64,000 nucleotides of DNA, from NCBI RefSeq assembly GCF_009742725.1, contig NZ_WPHG01000004.1:248001-312000 (forward strand), in the 5' to 3' direction. The first letter of the stretch is position 1. Each line of letters opens with the position of its first letter. A program made the position numbers and the translations under genes. Below are positions 50,874-60,019 of the stretch, in pieces. The notes beneath the pieces are model-generated. The model ran no database searches, was not told the origin of the DNA, and was given only the letters and a program-made list of their open reading frames with translations. This DNA is from Nitratireductor arenosus (GTDB lineage Bacteria; Pseudomonadota; Alphaproteobacteria; Rhizobiales; Rhizobiaceae).

Positions 50874-53800
50874 ATGTCGCCACGCACGTGCAAAGGCCTT
50901 TTTCTTACCCTTTTCACGACGCTCGCCCTGCTTGTCGCGCCGGCCTTCGGCCAGGAAACGCGCCAGATCGTCACCACCGCCGATTCGGACTATTACGGCT
51001 TCGACCTGCGCACCGAGCGCGACGTCTCGCTCGACCAGTGCAAGGCCGCCTGCCTGGCCGATCCGGCCTGCCGCGCCTTCACCTTCAACACCAGCGCGAA
51101 ATGGTGTTTTCTCAAATCCGACTACAATCAGCTGAACCCGTTTCCCGGCGCGGTTGCCGGCAAGGTGGAGACGGCCCTCGGCGAGCCCGACATCGGCGCG
51201 CCGAAAGCGCTCTCCTTCGTGCCCGCCCACGTGACCGGCGACGCCGAGCGCCTGCGCGCCGACGTGCTTGGCAAGGCCAATGCCGGCGGCGCCGGCCTCG
51301 CCTTCCTGGTCCAGGCGGCCGAAAACGCCATGGCCTCCAACGACCCGCGCGCCGCCCTGCTCAACTACCAGAACGCGCTGGCGATCCTGCCCGACGACAC
51401 CGCGATCTGGACAGGGCTTGCCGCCGCCGCCAACGCGATCGTGCCGCGCTCGGGCGAAAGCGCCTATTATTTCCAGCGCCTGGGCACGGGAGCCGCCATC
51501 AATGCCTATCTCCTGTCGCGCACCGCAAACCAGCGCGCCGACGCGCTCAACCAACTGGCGCCGGCGCTCGAAAAACGCAGCATGTTCCGCCCGGCGATCA
51601 CCGCCTACGAGGAAAGCCTGGCGCTGGTGGCCTCGCCCCGGATCCAGGCGCTTTACGCCGACCTGAAGCGCCGCAAGGGTTTTCGCGTCGTCGAACACAC
51701 CATCGATTCCGACAGCGCCACGCCGCGCGTCTGCGTCCAGTTCTCCGAGGATCTGGTCAAGAGCGGCATCGACTACGCGCAATTCGTGCGTGTCGACAAC
51801 GCGCCGACCACGGCCGTCGACAAGGGCGCGCGCGAATTGTGCGTCGCCGGGCTCGAGCATGGCGGCCGCTACCGCATCGTCATCCGCCAGGGTCTGCCGG
51901 CGGCGATCGGCGAGGTGATCGCCGAGCCCGTCGCGCTCGACATCTATGTGCGCGACCGCTCGCCCTCGATCCGCTTCACCGGCGACAATTTCGTGCTGCC
52001 GGACAGCGCGCGCCGCGGCATCCCGCTGGTCTCGGTGAACACCGACAGGGCCGAAATCGCGCTCTACCGCATCGGCGCGCGTTCGCTCGCCCGGCTGATG
52101 GGCGAATCCCGGTTCCTGCGCCAGCTCGACGCCTATGAGCTGGGCAGCATCGCCGACGATCTCGGCGCGCCGGTCTTCGAAGGCACGATCGACATCGCCG
52201 CCGACCGCAACAAGGAGGTGATCACCTCCTTCCCGGTCGACGACGCCGTCCCGGAGCGCGAGCCGGGCGTCTATGTGATGACCGCCGTGCCCGAAAACGA
52301 CCGCCGCGACAGTTGGGACTCGCGCGCCACGCAATGGTTCCTGGTCTCCGATATCGGGCTTGCCACCTTCGCCGGCGAGGACGGGCTCAACGTCTTTGCC
52401 CGCTCGCTCGACAGCGCCGCGCCGCTTGCGGGCGTCACGCTGCAGCTCGTTGCACGCAACAACGAGGTGCTCGGCACCGCGCGCACCGACCACGACGGCC
52501 GCGCCCGCTTCGACGCCGGCCTGGCACGCGGCGAAAACGGGCTCGCCCCGGCCGTCATAACCGCCGAGGCGGACGAGGATTTCGTCTTTCTCGACATGAC
52601 CCGGGCCGGTTTCGACCTGTCCGACCGCGGCGTCACCGGCCGGCCCTCGCCCGGCGCGCTCGACGTCTATTCCTGGACCGAGCGCGGCATCTACCGCGCC
52701 GGCGAGACCGTGCACGCCGCCGCCCTGGCGCGCGATCCCGCCGCCGACGCCATCGACGACCTGCCGTTGACCTTCATTTTTCAGCGTCCGGACGGGGTTG
52801 AGGACCGCCGCATCGTTTCCAACGGCGCCGAGCTCGGCGGCCATGCCGTCGAGCTGGAGTTGACCGACAACGCCATGCGCGGCACCTGGAGCCTGCGCAT
52901 CCACGCCGATCCCAAAGAGCCGCCGCTGTCGGAGAAATTCTTCCTGGTGGAGGATTTCGTGCCCGACCGCATCGAGTTCGATCTCGCCGCCGACCGCGAG
53001 GAAATCGCCCTTGGCGAGGCCGCCTCCGTCGAGGTCGACGGGCGCTATCTCTACGGCGCGCCGGCCGAGGGCCTGGCGCTCGAAGGCCAATTGGCAATCA
53101 CGCGCAGTCGCGAATGGGCGCGCTTCCCGGGGTACCGGTTCGGCCTCGAGGACGAGGAGGACGTCGAGGACGTGCGCGTCGCGCTCGACGGCCTGCCGCG
53201 CACCGGCTCGGACGGCAAGGCCGCCTTCCCGGTCGAACTCACGCAAGTGCCCTCCACCACCCAGTTGCTTTCGGCCGAGATCTCGGTGCGCATGGTCGAG
53301 GCCGGCGGTCGCGCCGTCGAGCGCACGCTCGAGCTCGGCGTGAAACCCGAGGGTCCCTCGCTCGGCCTCAAGCCCGAATTCGAGGGTGGCCAGGTGCCGG
53401 AAGGCAGCATCGCCAGTTTCCGCGCCATCGCGATCGGCCCGGACGGCGCGCGGCTCGACGCCGCCGGCCTGTCCTGGTCGCTGGTCAAGATCAACCGCCA
53501 GTATCAATGGTATCGCAGCGGCAATTCCTGGCGCTACGAGCCGATCGTTTCGACCAGTCTGGTCGAGGAAGGCAGCATCGACGCCACGGCGGCGGGCGAG
53601 GCCCAGATCAGCGTTCCGGTCGACTGGGGCCGTTACCGGCTGGAGATCGAGACGGACGACCCCGCGGGGCCGGTAACCAGCGTGGAATTTTCCGCCGGCT
53701 GGTTCGTCGCCGCGCGCTCGACCGAGACGCCGGACGGGTTGGAAATCGCGCTCGACAAGGAAAGCTACCGGGTGGGCGACACCGCGCGGCTGAAGATTGC

Positions 53801-56345
53801 GTCGCGTTTCGCCGGCCAGGCGCTGATCACCGTCGGCTCCGAGAGCCTGATTTCGACCGTCACCGCCGCGGTTTCCGCCGACGGCGCGACCATCGAGATC
53901 CCGGTGACCGAGGACTTCGGCGCCGGCACCTATGTCACGGCCACCCTGTTCAGGCCCGGCGAGGCCGCCGAGACGCGCCTGCCGATGCGCGCCATCGGCG
54001 TGAAATGGCTGCCCGTCGACCCCGGCCCGCGCAAGCTCGCCGTCGCCCTGGAACTGCCTGAAAAGACCGAGCCGCGCCAGCCGCTCACCATCCCGCTCGC
54101 CGTCACCGGCCTGCAGCCGGGCGAGGAGGCCTATGTCACGGTCGCCGCCGTCGACGTCGGCATCCTGAACCTCACCCGTTACGAGGCGCCGGACCCGGCC
54201 GGCTGGTATTTCGGCCAGCGCATGCTCGGCATCGAGATGCGCGACCTCTATGGCCGGCTGATCGACGGCTCGCCCGGCGCGACCGGCCGGCTGCGCACCG
54301 GCGGCGACGGCGGCGGCATGAGCCCGCAGGGCAGCCCGCCGACCGAAAAACTGGTCGCCTTCTTCTCCGGCATCGTCAAAGTCGACGAGGACGGCCGCGC
54401 CACGGTCGCCTTCGACATTCCGCAATTCAACGGCACCGCCCGCGTGATGGCGGTCGCCTGGTCGAAATCGGGCACCGGCAGCGCCGAACGGGACATCGTC
54501 ATCCGCGATCCGGTCGTGCTGACGGCGAGCCTGCCGCGTTTCCTGGCGCCCGGCGACCAGACCCGGCTGTTGCTGGAGATCGCCAACACCGACGGGCCGG
54601 CCGGCGCCTACACGCTCGGCCTCGCCACCGGCGCCGCCCTGGTCGCCGACACCGGCGCCCTGCCCGCGACCCTCGACCTGCCCGCCGGCGGCAAGACGAC
54701 GCTCTCGGTGCCGGTCGCGGCCGAAACCGCCGGCGACGGCGCGATCACGCTCACGCTCTCCCACGCCTCCGGCCTGGCGATCGAACGCAGGCTCGCGCTG
54801 CCGGTCCGGCGCGGCGTCATGCCGGTCACGACCCGGCGCACCGTGGCGCTGGCCGGCAAGGGCGGCAGCCTGAGGATCGACGGCGAACTGCTCGCCGCGT
54901 CGATCGCGCAAGGCGCCTCGGTCACCGTCAACGTCAGCCGCGGCGCCGCCTTCGACGTGCCGGCGCTGTTGATGTCGCTCGACCGGTATCCCTATGGCTG
55001 CGCCGAGCAGACGACGAGCCGGGCGCTGCCGCTGCTTTATGTCGGCGAATTGTCGAAATCGGCCGGGCTGGAGGACGATCCGGCCCTGCGGGGACGCGTG
55101 GCCGACGCGATCGAACGGGTCCTGTCCCACCAGGCCTCGTCCGGCTCGTTCGGACTGTGGGGCCCGGGCTCCGGCGATCTGTGGCTCGACGCCTATGTCA
55201 CCGATTTCCTGACCCGCGCGCGCGAGCAGGATTATCATGTGCCGGCCGCGGCCATGGACCAGGCGCTGCTTAATCTGCAGAACTCGCTCGCCTACGATGT
55301 CGATCTCGCCACCAATGGCAGCGAGGTCGCCTACGCGCTCTACGTGCTGGCGCGCAACCGCAAGGCGTCGGCCGGCGATCTGCGTTATTATTCCGACACG
55401 CAGCTCGGCGCCTTCTCCAGCCCGCTGGCACGAGCCCAGCTCGCCGCCAGCCTGTCGCTTTACGGCGACGCCCAGCGTGCCGGCCAGGCCTTCTCCTCCG
55501 CGCTGACCCTGGCGCGCGGCGTGGAACCCGGCCTGCAGGCCCGCGCCGACTATGGCTCGGCGCTGCGCGACGGCGCGGCCATGCTGGCGCTGGCGGCCGA
55601 AAGCCGGCCCGAGCCGGCGCTGGTGCCGCAAATGGTTTCCTACGTCTCCGATATCCGCAAACAGACGCGGTATCTCAGCACGCAGGACCAGGCCTGGATG
55701 CTGCTCGCCGCGCGCGCCGTCGCCGGCGCCAGCGACGACATCCGCCTCGACATCGGCGGCAGCCCGCACGAGGGCGCCTTCTCGCGCCGTCTTAGCGGCG
55801 AGGCGCTGGCATCCGATCCGTTCGTGATCACAAACAGCGGCGACGAGCCGGTCGAGGCGGTGGTGACCACGCTCGCCGCCCCCGAACAGCCTCTGCCGGC
55901 TGGCGGAGACGGGTTTTCGATCGAGCGCAGCTACTACACGCTCGACGGCAAGCCCGCCACGATCGCCGCCGCCCGCCAGAACGAGCGCTACGTGGTGGTG
56001 ATCAAGGTGCGCGAACACAACGACTGGCCCTCGCGCATCCTGGTCAACGATCTCTTGCCCGCCGGGTTCGAGATCGACAATCCGCGCCTGGTCGGCAGCG
56101 CCGAGCTCAAGAATTTCGAATGGCTCGGCCAGACCGACGCGGTGCATACCGAGTTCCGCGACGACCGGTTCATCGCCGCCTTCACCCGCGGCCAGGGCGG
56201 CGATCGCGACTACACGCTCGCCTATGTGGTGCGCGCCGTCACGCCGGGCGTCTTCGTCCACCCCGCCGCCAGCGTGGAGGACATGTACCGCCCGCAGCTT
56301 TCGGCGCGCACGGCCTCCGGCTTCATGGAGGTGGTGGGCGAGTAA
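50874..56345 (+). CDS. alpha-2-macroglobulin-like protein with N-terminal PAN/Apple domain
   Basis: 1823 aa. A signal peptide of about 27 residues ends in AFGQ. A PAN/Apple-like domain follows (about residues 28-100: SLDQCKAACLADPACRAFTF then KWCFLKSDYNQ with paired Cys), then macroglobulin MG domains, the bait-like region and the thioester domain. The thioester motif reads YPYGCAEQ (Cys1376). Bacterial versions usually have CLEQ or CVEQ at this place, so the Cys, Glu and Gln are kept. Such proteins are thought to trap proteases in the periplasm. It starts behind GGAGGAA and lies 90 bases before pbpC, its usual partner. Confidence 0.95.
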   Translation: MSPRTCKGLFLTLFTTLALLVAPAFGQETRQIVTTADSDYYGFDLRTERDVSLDQCKAACLADPACRAFTFNTSAKWCFLKSDYNQLNPFPGAVAGKVETALGEPDIGAPKALSFVPAHVTGDAERLRADVLGKANAGGAGLAFLVQAAENAMASNDPRAALLNYQNALAILPDDTAIWTGLAAAANAIVPRSGESAYYFQRLGTGAAINAYLLSRTANQRADALNQLAPALEKRSMFRPAITAYEESLALVASPRIQALYADLKRRKGFRVVEHTIDSDSATPRVCVQFSEDLVKSGIDYAQFVRVDNAPTTAVDKGARELCVAGLEHGGRYRIVIRQGLPAAIGEVIAEPVALDIYVRDRSPSIRFTGDNFVLPDSARRGIPLVSVNTDRAEIALYRIGARSLARLMGESRFLRQLDAYELGSIADDLGAPVFEGTIDIAADRNKEVITSFPVDDAVPEREPGVYVMTAVPENDRRDSWDSRATQWFLVSDIGLATFAGEDGLNVFARSLDSAAPLAGVTLQLVARNNEVLGTARTDHDGRARFDAGLARGENGLAPAVITAEADEDFVFLDMTRAGFDLSDRGVTGRPSPGALDVYSWTERGIYRAGETVHAAALARDPAADAIDDLPLTFIFQRPDGVEDRRIVSNGAELGGHAVELELTDNAMRGTWSLRIHADPKEPPLSEKFFLVEDFVPDRIEFDLAADREEIALGEAASVEVDGRYLYGAPAEGLALEGQLAITRSREWARFPGYRFGLEDEEDVEDVRVALDGLPRTGSDGKAAFPVELTQVPSTTQLLSAEISVRMVEAGGRAVERTLELGVKPEGPSLGLKPEFEGGQVPEGSIASFRAIAIGPDGARLDAAGLSWSLVKINRQYQWYRSGNSWRYEPIVSTSLVEEGSIDATAAGEAQISVPVDWGRYRLEIETDDPAGPVTSVEFSAGWFVAARSTETPDGLEIALDKESYRVGDTARLKIASRFAGQALITVGSESLISTVTAAVSADGATIEIPVTEDFGAGTYVTATLFRPGEAAETRLPMRAIGVKWLPVDPGPRKLAVALELPEKTEPRQPLTIPLAVTGLQPGEEAYVTVAAVDVGILNLTRYEAPDPAGWYFGQRMLGIEMRDLYGRLIDGSPGATGRLRTGGDGGGMSPQGSPPTEKLVAFFSGIVKVDEDGRATVAFDIPQFNGTARVMAVAWSKSGTGSAERDIVIRDPVVLTASLPRFLAPGDQTRLLLEIANTDGPAGAYTLGLATGAALVADTGALPATLDLPAGGKTTLSVPVAAETAGDGAITLTLSHASGLAIERRLALPVRRGVMPVTTRRTVALAGKGGSLRIDGELLAASIAQGASVTVNVSRGAAFDVPALLMSLDRYPYGCAEQTTSRALPLLYVGELSKSAGLEDDPALRGRVADAIERVLSHQASSGSFGLWGPGSGDLWLDAYVTDFLTRAREQDYHVPAAAMDQALLNLQNSLAYDVDLATNGSEVAYALYVLARNRKASAGDLRYYSDTQLGAFSSPLARAQLAASLSLYGDAQRAGQAFSSALTLARGVEPGLQARADYGSALRDGAAMLALAAESRPEPALVPQMVSYVSDIRKQTRYLSTQDQAWMLLAARAVAGASDDIRLDIGGSPHEGAFSRRLSGEALASDPFVITNSGDEPVEAVVTTLAAPEQPLPAGGDGFSIERSYYTLDGKPATIAAARQNERYVVVIKVREHNDWPSRILVNDLLPAGFEIDNPRLVGSAELKNFEWLGQTDAVHTEFRDDRFIAAFTRGQGGDRDYTLAYVVRAVTPGVFVHPAASVEDMYRPQLSARTASGFMEVVGE

Positions 56346-56435
56346 GAGACGGAGGCCGACGATGAGCACGCGCCCGATGGGCCGTTTCCGGCGTGCGGGA
56401 CCGCCCGCGCGCGGCGCGCGCCGGGCGGAACGGTC

Positions 56436-58538
56436 ATGCGCCTGAACCGGCCGGCCCTTGTCCGTCTCGCTCGCCGGAGCGCGCTCGCCGTCGCCGTTCT
56501 GGCGGTCGTGGCCGGTGCCGGTCTGTGGCTGCTCGACCGGCTCGACCGCGCGTTTCCGCCGCCGCTCGACAGCGCCGCCGCGATCTCCACCGAAGTCGTC
56601 GACCGCAACGGCGTGCTTTTGCGCGCCTACGCGCTCGAGGACGGACGCTGGCGGCTCGGCGCCGATCTCGACAGAATAGACCGCGCCTTTGTCGCCATGC
56701 TGGTCGCTTACGAGGACCAGCGGTTCTGGAGCCATCGCGGCGTCGATCCGCTGGCGCTTCTGCGCGCCGCCGGCCAGTTCCTCGCCAATGGCCGCATCGT
56801 GTCGGGCGGCTCGACGCTGACCATGCAGCTCGCCCGGCTGATCGAGCCGCGCTCCGAACGCAGCCTCGGCGCCAAGCTGCGCCAGATGGCGCGCGCCCTG
56901 CAGATCGAACGACGACTGTCGAAACGCGAGATCCTGACCCGCTATCTGACGCTCGCGCCCTATGGCGGCAATCTGGAGGGCGTGCGCGCGGCGAGCCTGG
57001 CCTGGTTCGGCAAGGAGCCGGCCCGGCTGTCGCTGCCGCAGGCGGCATTGCTGGTCGCCCTGCCGCAATCGCCGGAGGCGCGCCGGCCGGACCGGCATCC
57101 GGACGCGGCCCGCGCCGCCCGCGACCGCGTGCTGGCGCGCATGGCAGGCGCCGGCGTCATCATCGACAGCGAGGTCGCGCGCGCGGCCGCCGAACCGGTC
57201 TCGCCGGTCCGCCGCCCGCTACCGGGCTTCGCCGCCCATGTCGCCGACGCCGCGCTGCGCGAAGAGCCCGCCGCCCAACGCCACCAGCTCACCATCGACC
57301 GCGGCGTGCAGGAACGGCTGGAACGGGTCGCGAAAAAGGCGGCGGCGCGCATCGGCCCGAAAGTCTCGGTGGCGATCGTGCTCGCCCGGGCCGACACCGG
57401 GGCCATTCTCGCCAAGGCGGGCTCGGCCGATTATTTCGACGCTGCCCGCGCCGGCTGGATCGACATGGCGCGTGTCGCCCGCTCGCCCGGCTCGACGCTG
57501 AAACCCTTCATTTACGGGCTCGCCTTCGAGGACGGGCTGGTCATGCAGGAGACGACGATTGAGGACCGGCCGGCCAATTTCGCCGGCTACCGGCCGAAAA
57601 ATTTCGACATGGAGTATCAGGGCGACGTCAGCGTGCGCCAGGCGCTGCAATTGTCGCTGAACGTGCCGGCGGTGCGGCTGCTCGACACGGTCGGCCCGGT
57701 CCGGCTGGTCGCGCGCATGAAGCGCGGCGGCGTGATGCCGACGCTGTCCGAGGGCGAAAGGCCGGGGCTGGCCATCGGCCTCGGCGGCGTCGGACTGTCG
57801 CTGGAAGAGCTGGTCCAGCTCTATACCGGCCTGTCGCAACGCGGCCGGGTCGCGCGGCTGCACAGCCGCGCCGGCGCCGACCGGCCAGAGCCGCCCGACG
57901 CGCCGATCCTGTCGCCGCAGGCCGTCTGGCAGATCACCGACATCCTGTCCGGCGTCGCCCCGCCCCAGGGCGCGCCGCGGCTCGGCATCGCCTACAAGAC
58001 CGGCACCTCCTACGGCTATCGCGACGCCTGGTCGGTCGGTTATGACGACCGCAACGTCATCGGGGTGTGGGTGGGGCGTCCCGACGGCGGCGCGGTGCCC
58101 GGCCTCACCGGCTATCTCGCCGCCGCGCCGATCCTGTTCGAGGCCTTTGCCAAATCCGGGCTCGGCATTACCCCGCTGCCGCGTCCGCCGGCCGGCGCCA
58201 TCCGCCTTGCCCGCGCCGACCTGCCCTTCGCGCAGCGCCGCTTCGCCGCCTCGGCGCGCGAGAGCGCCGACGCGCCGGTCGAACCCGCACCCGAGATCGT
58301 CTATCCGCCGCAGGGCGCGCGCGTCGATCTCGGCCTGCGCGCCGGTGGCGCGATGCCGCTGGCGCTGAAAATCAATGGCGGACGCGCGCCGTTCCGCTGG
58401 CTCGCCAACGGCCGGCCGGTGCGGCTGTCGGCCCGGCGGCGCACCGCCGCCTGGACGCCGGACGGCGCCGGCGCCTCGACCTTGACCGTCATCGACGCGG
58501 CCGGCCGCGCGGCCAGCGTGAACGTGTTTCTGGAATAG
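56436..58538 (+). CDS. pbpC: penicillin-binding protein 1C
   Basis: 700 aa, bifunctional peptidoglycan synthase. It has an N-terminal membrane helix (about 13-33) and a GT51 glycosyltransferase with EDQRFWSHRGVDP (catalytic Glu93) and GGSTLTMQLARL. The transpeptidase has SPGSTLKPFIYG (Ser353), SLN (in LQLSLNVPAV) and KTGTS (Lys521), and a C-terminal BiPBP_C beta domain is present. All catalytic residues are intact. Pairing with an alpha-2-macroglobulin gene is a widely conserved bacterial arrangement. Confidence 0.96.
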   Translation: MRLNRPALVRLARRSALAVAVLAVVAGAGLWLLDRLDRAFPPPLDSAAAISTEVVDRNGVLLRAYALEDGRWRLGADLDRIDRAFVAMLVAYEDQRFWSHRGVDPLALLRAAGQFLANGRIVSGGSTLTMQLARLIEPRSERSLGAKLRQMARALQIERRLSKREILTRYLTLAPYGGNLEGVRAASLAWFGKEPARLSLPQAALLVALPQSPEARRPDRHPDAARAARDRVLARMAGAGVIIDSEVARAAAEPVSPVRRPLPGFAAHVADAALREEPAAQRHQLTIDRGVQERLERVAKKAAARIGPKVSVAIVLARADTGAILAKAGSADYFDAARAGWIDMARVARSPGSTLKPFIYGLAFEDGLVMQETTIEDRPANFAGYRPKNFDMEYQGDVSVRQALQLSLNVPAVRLLDTVGPVRLVARMKRGGVMPTLSEGERPGLAIGLGGVGLSLEELVQLYTGLSQRGRVARLHSRAGADRPEPPDAPILSPQAVWQITDILSGVAPPQGAPRLGIAYKTGTSYGYRDAWSVGYDDRNVIGVWVGRPDGGAVPGLTGYLAAAPILFEAFAKSGLGITPLPRPPAGAIRLARADLPFAQRRFAASARESADAPVEPAPEIVYPPQGARVDLGLRAGGAMPLALKINGGRAPFRWLANGRPVRLSARRRTAAWTPDGAGASTLTVIDAAGRAASVNVFLE

Positions 58539-58551
58539 GCGAGAGCCGTCC

Positions 58552-59472
58552 CTACCCCGCCGACCGGCCGAGGCCTTTGAGCTTGTCCATCACCTCGGCC
58601 AAGCAGTCCTGCGGCGTGCGGCCCGACGTCTCGATATGCAGGCTGGCGCGCGCGTAGAGCGCCTCGCGGCTGGTCAGGATCGATTTCAGTTCCTCCATCG
58701 CCGCCGGATTGCCGGCCATCGGCCGTGTGTCGCCCTGGGCGCGCACCCTGGCCATGTGCTCCTCCGGCGCCGCCTTCAGCCACACCGTATGGAAATTGCG
58801 CAACAGGATGTCGAAGGTTTCCGGCTCGGCGACGATGCCGCCGGCCGCCGCCAGCGCAATGTCCTCGCAGGTGGCGATGACGCGCTCGAGCGCCTGGCGT
58901 TCCAGCCGCCGATAGCCTTCCTGGCCGTAAAGCGCCATCACCTCCGTCACCGGCATGCCGCTCGCCGCCTCGATCTCCTCGTTCAGCTCCATGAACGGCA
59001 GGCCGAGCGTGTCGGCAGACAGGCGCGCCAGCGTCGATTTGCCGGCGCCCCGCAGGCCGATGAAGGCGATGCGCCGGGCGCGCCTGAGCGCCGGGTTCTG
59101 CGGATCGAGGATGGCGATCACCCGCCGGCGCTCCTCGGCCGTGGCGCGCTGGAAAAGCCGGGTCACGGTGCCCGTCTCCGACGCCCACGGATCGTCGGCG
59201 GCGACCAGCCACTCGATCTTCAGGTCGAGCGCCTCGGCGATGCGCCGCAGAAGCAGGATGGAAATATTGCCTTCGCCGCCCTCGAGTTGGGCCAGATAAC
59301 GCTGCGAAACCCCGGATTTTTCCGAAAGCACCCGCCGCGACAGGCCCTTGCGGGCACGCGCCGTGCGCACGCGCTCGCCGACCAGCGCCAAAAGGGCCCG
59401 GTTGGCCGCGTCCTCGCCGGCGGCCGTTTCCGGCGGCCTTGCCCGTCCATCGAAGCCGACGATCTCGTCCAT
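58552..59472 (-). CDS. boxR: BoxR-type regulator (XRE helix-turn-helix fused to shikimate-kinase-like domain)
   Basis: 306 aa. An XRE-type HTH covers about residues 30-88 (ARKGLSRRVLSEKSGVSQRY then LAQLEGGEGNIS). A linker of about 35 residues follows, then a shikimate-kinase-like domain with P-loop GLRGAGKST (139-147). This architecture is known from BzdR/BoxR regulators, which sense benzoyl-CoA. It lies beside boxABC, in the same direction, and has a perfect palindrome in its promoter. Autoregulation and control of the box genes are predicted. Confidence 0.94.
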   Translation of the reverse strand: MDEIVGFDGRARPPETAAGEDAANRALLALVGERVRTARARKGLSRRVLSEKSGVSQRYLAQLEGGEGNISILLLRRIAEALDLKIEWLVAADDPWASETGTVTRLFQRATAEERRRVIAILDPQNPALRRARRIAFIGLRGAGKSTLARLSADTLGLPFMELNEEIEAASGMPVTEVMALYGQEGYRRLERQALERVIATCEDIALAAAGGIVAEPETFDILLRNFHTVWLKAAPEEHMARVRAQGDTRPMAGNPAAMEELKSILTSREALYARASLHIETSGRTPQDCLAEVMDKLKGLGRSAG

Positions 59473-59496
59473 GCGCTCACGATCCGTTTCAATTTA

Positions 59497-59510
59497 TGCA
59501 TTATAATGCA
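59497..59510. promoter_or_regulatory. palindromic TGCA-N6-TGCA box, candidate BoxR operator
   Basis: TGCATTATAATGCA is a perfect 14-base palindrome, 24 bases upstream of the boxR start. It contains TATAAT itself, so it would overlap the -10 element. TTGCGA on the minus strand lies 19 bases upstream of that TATAAT as a possible -35. Operators of the BzdR/BoxR family contain TGCA repeats of this kind (family knowledge). Confidence 0.65.
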
Positions 59511-59545
59511 CAAATTGCCGAGTTTCGCAAGAACTGCCGTCGCCG

Positions 59546-60004
59546 TCAGCCGGACACGGCAAGCGGCCCGATCAGGGCGCGGATATCCGGCGGCGCGGCC
59601 ATCTTGCGGAACGATTTCGCCTCGACGAACACGCACACGAACGTGCCTTCGAAACACAGAACCCCGTCCTGGCTTCCGGCGACGGAAAACCGCACCGAGC
59701 TTTCGCCGAGTTTTTTTAACGTCACCGCGCAGGCAAGCGGGTGCCGCGGCGTGACCGGCGCGCGGAAATCGAGGCTCATATGCACGAACGGCGTGCCGAC
59801 ATTGCGGTCGAGATTGAGCCGGTACCAGTCCTGGCCGACATGGGCCTCCCACCAGGCGTCGATCGCCTCGAGCGCGAAATAGGGAATGCGGCCGGTATAG
59901 GCGATCAGCGCCGGATCGCAATCGGCCCAGCGCACGTGCACACTATGCACGAAACCGCTAGCTGCCTCGACCCGTGGCGCCTTGTCGTCGGTCCTGGCAT
60001 CCAT
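59546..60004 (-). CDS. hotdog-fold thioesterase (4-hydroxybenzoyl-CoA thioesterase-like)
   Basis: 152 aa with the family motif VRWADCDPALIAYTGRIPYF, where the Asp of DxD/CDP aligns with the catalytic aspartate of 4-hydroxybenzoyl-CoA thioesterase. A beta-rich middle region and a conserved FVHMSLDFRAPVTPRHPL strand pair follow. It lies between boxR and boxA on the box strand. Likely role: hydrolysis of benzoyl-CoA or a dead-end box-pathway thioester to free CoA. Confidence 0.9.
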   Translation of the reverse strand: MDARTDDKAPRVEAASGFVHSVHVRWADCDPALIAYTGRIPYFALEAIDAWWEAHVGQDWYRLNLDRNVGTPFVHMSLDFRAPVTPRHPLACAVTLKKLGESSVRFSVAGSQDGVLCFEGTFVCVFVEAKSFRKMAAPPDIRALIGPLAVSG

Positions 60005-60019
60005 CGTCCAGTTGCTCCG

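Noticed and set aside
50577-57098. A 2173-aa open frame on the minus strand opposite the macroglobulin and PBP1C genes
   Set aside because: It is the antisense shadow of high-GC3 coding sequence: Arg/Gly/Ala/His-rich with no domain motifs, while both + strand genes have intact motifs and ribosome sites.
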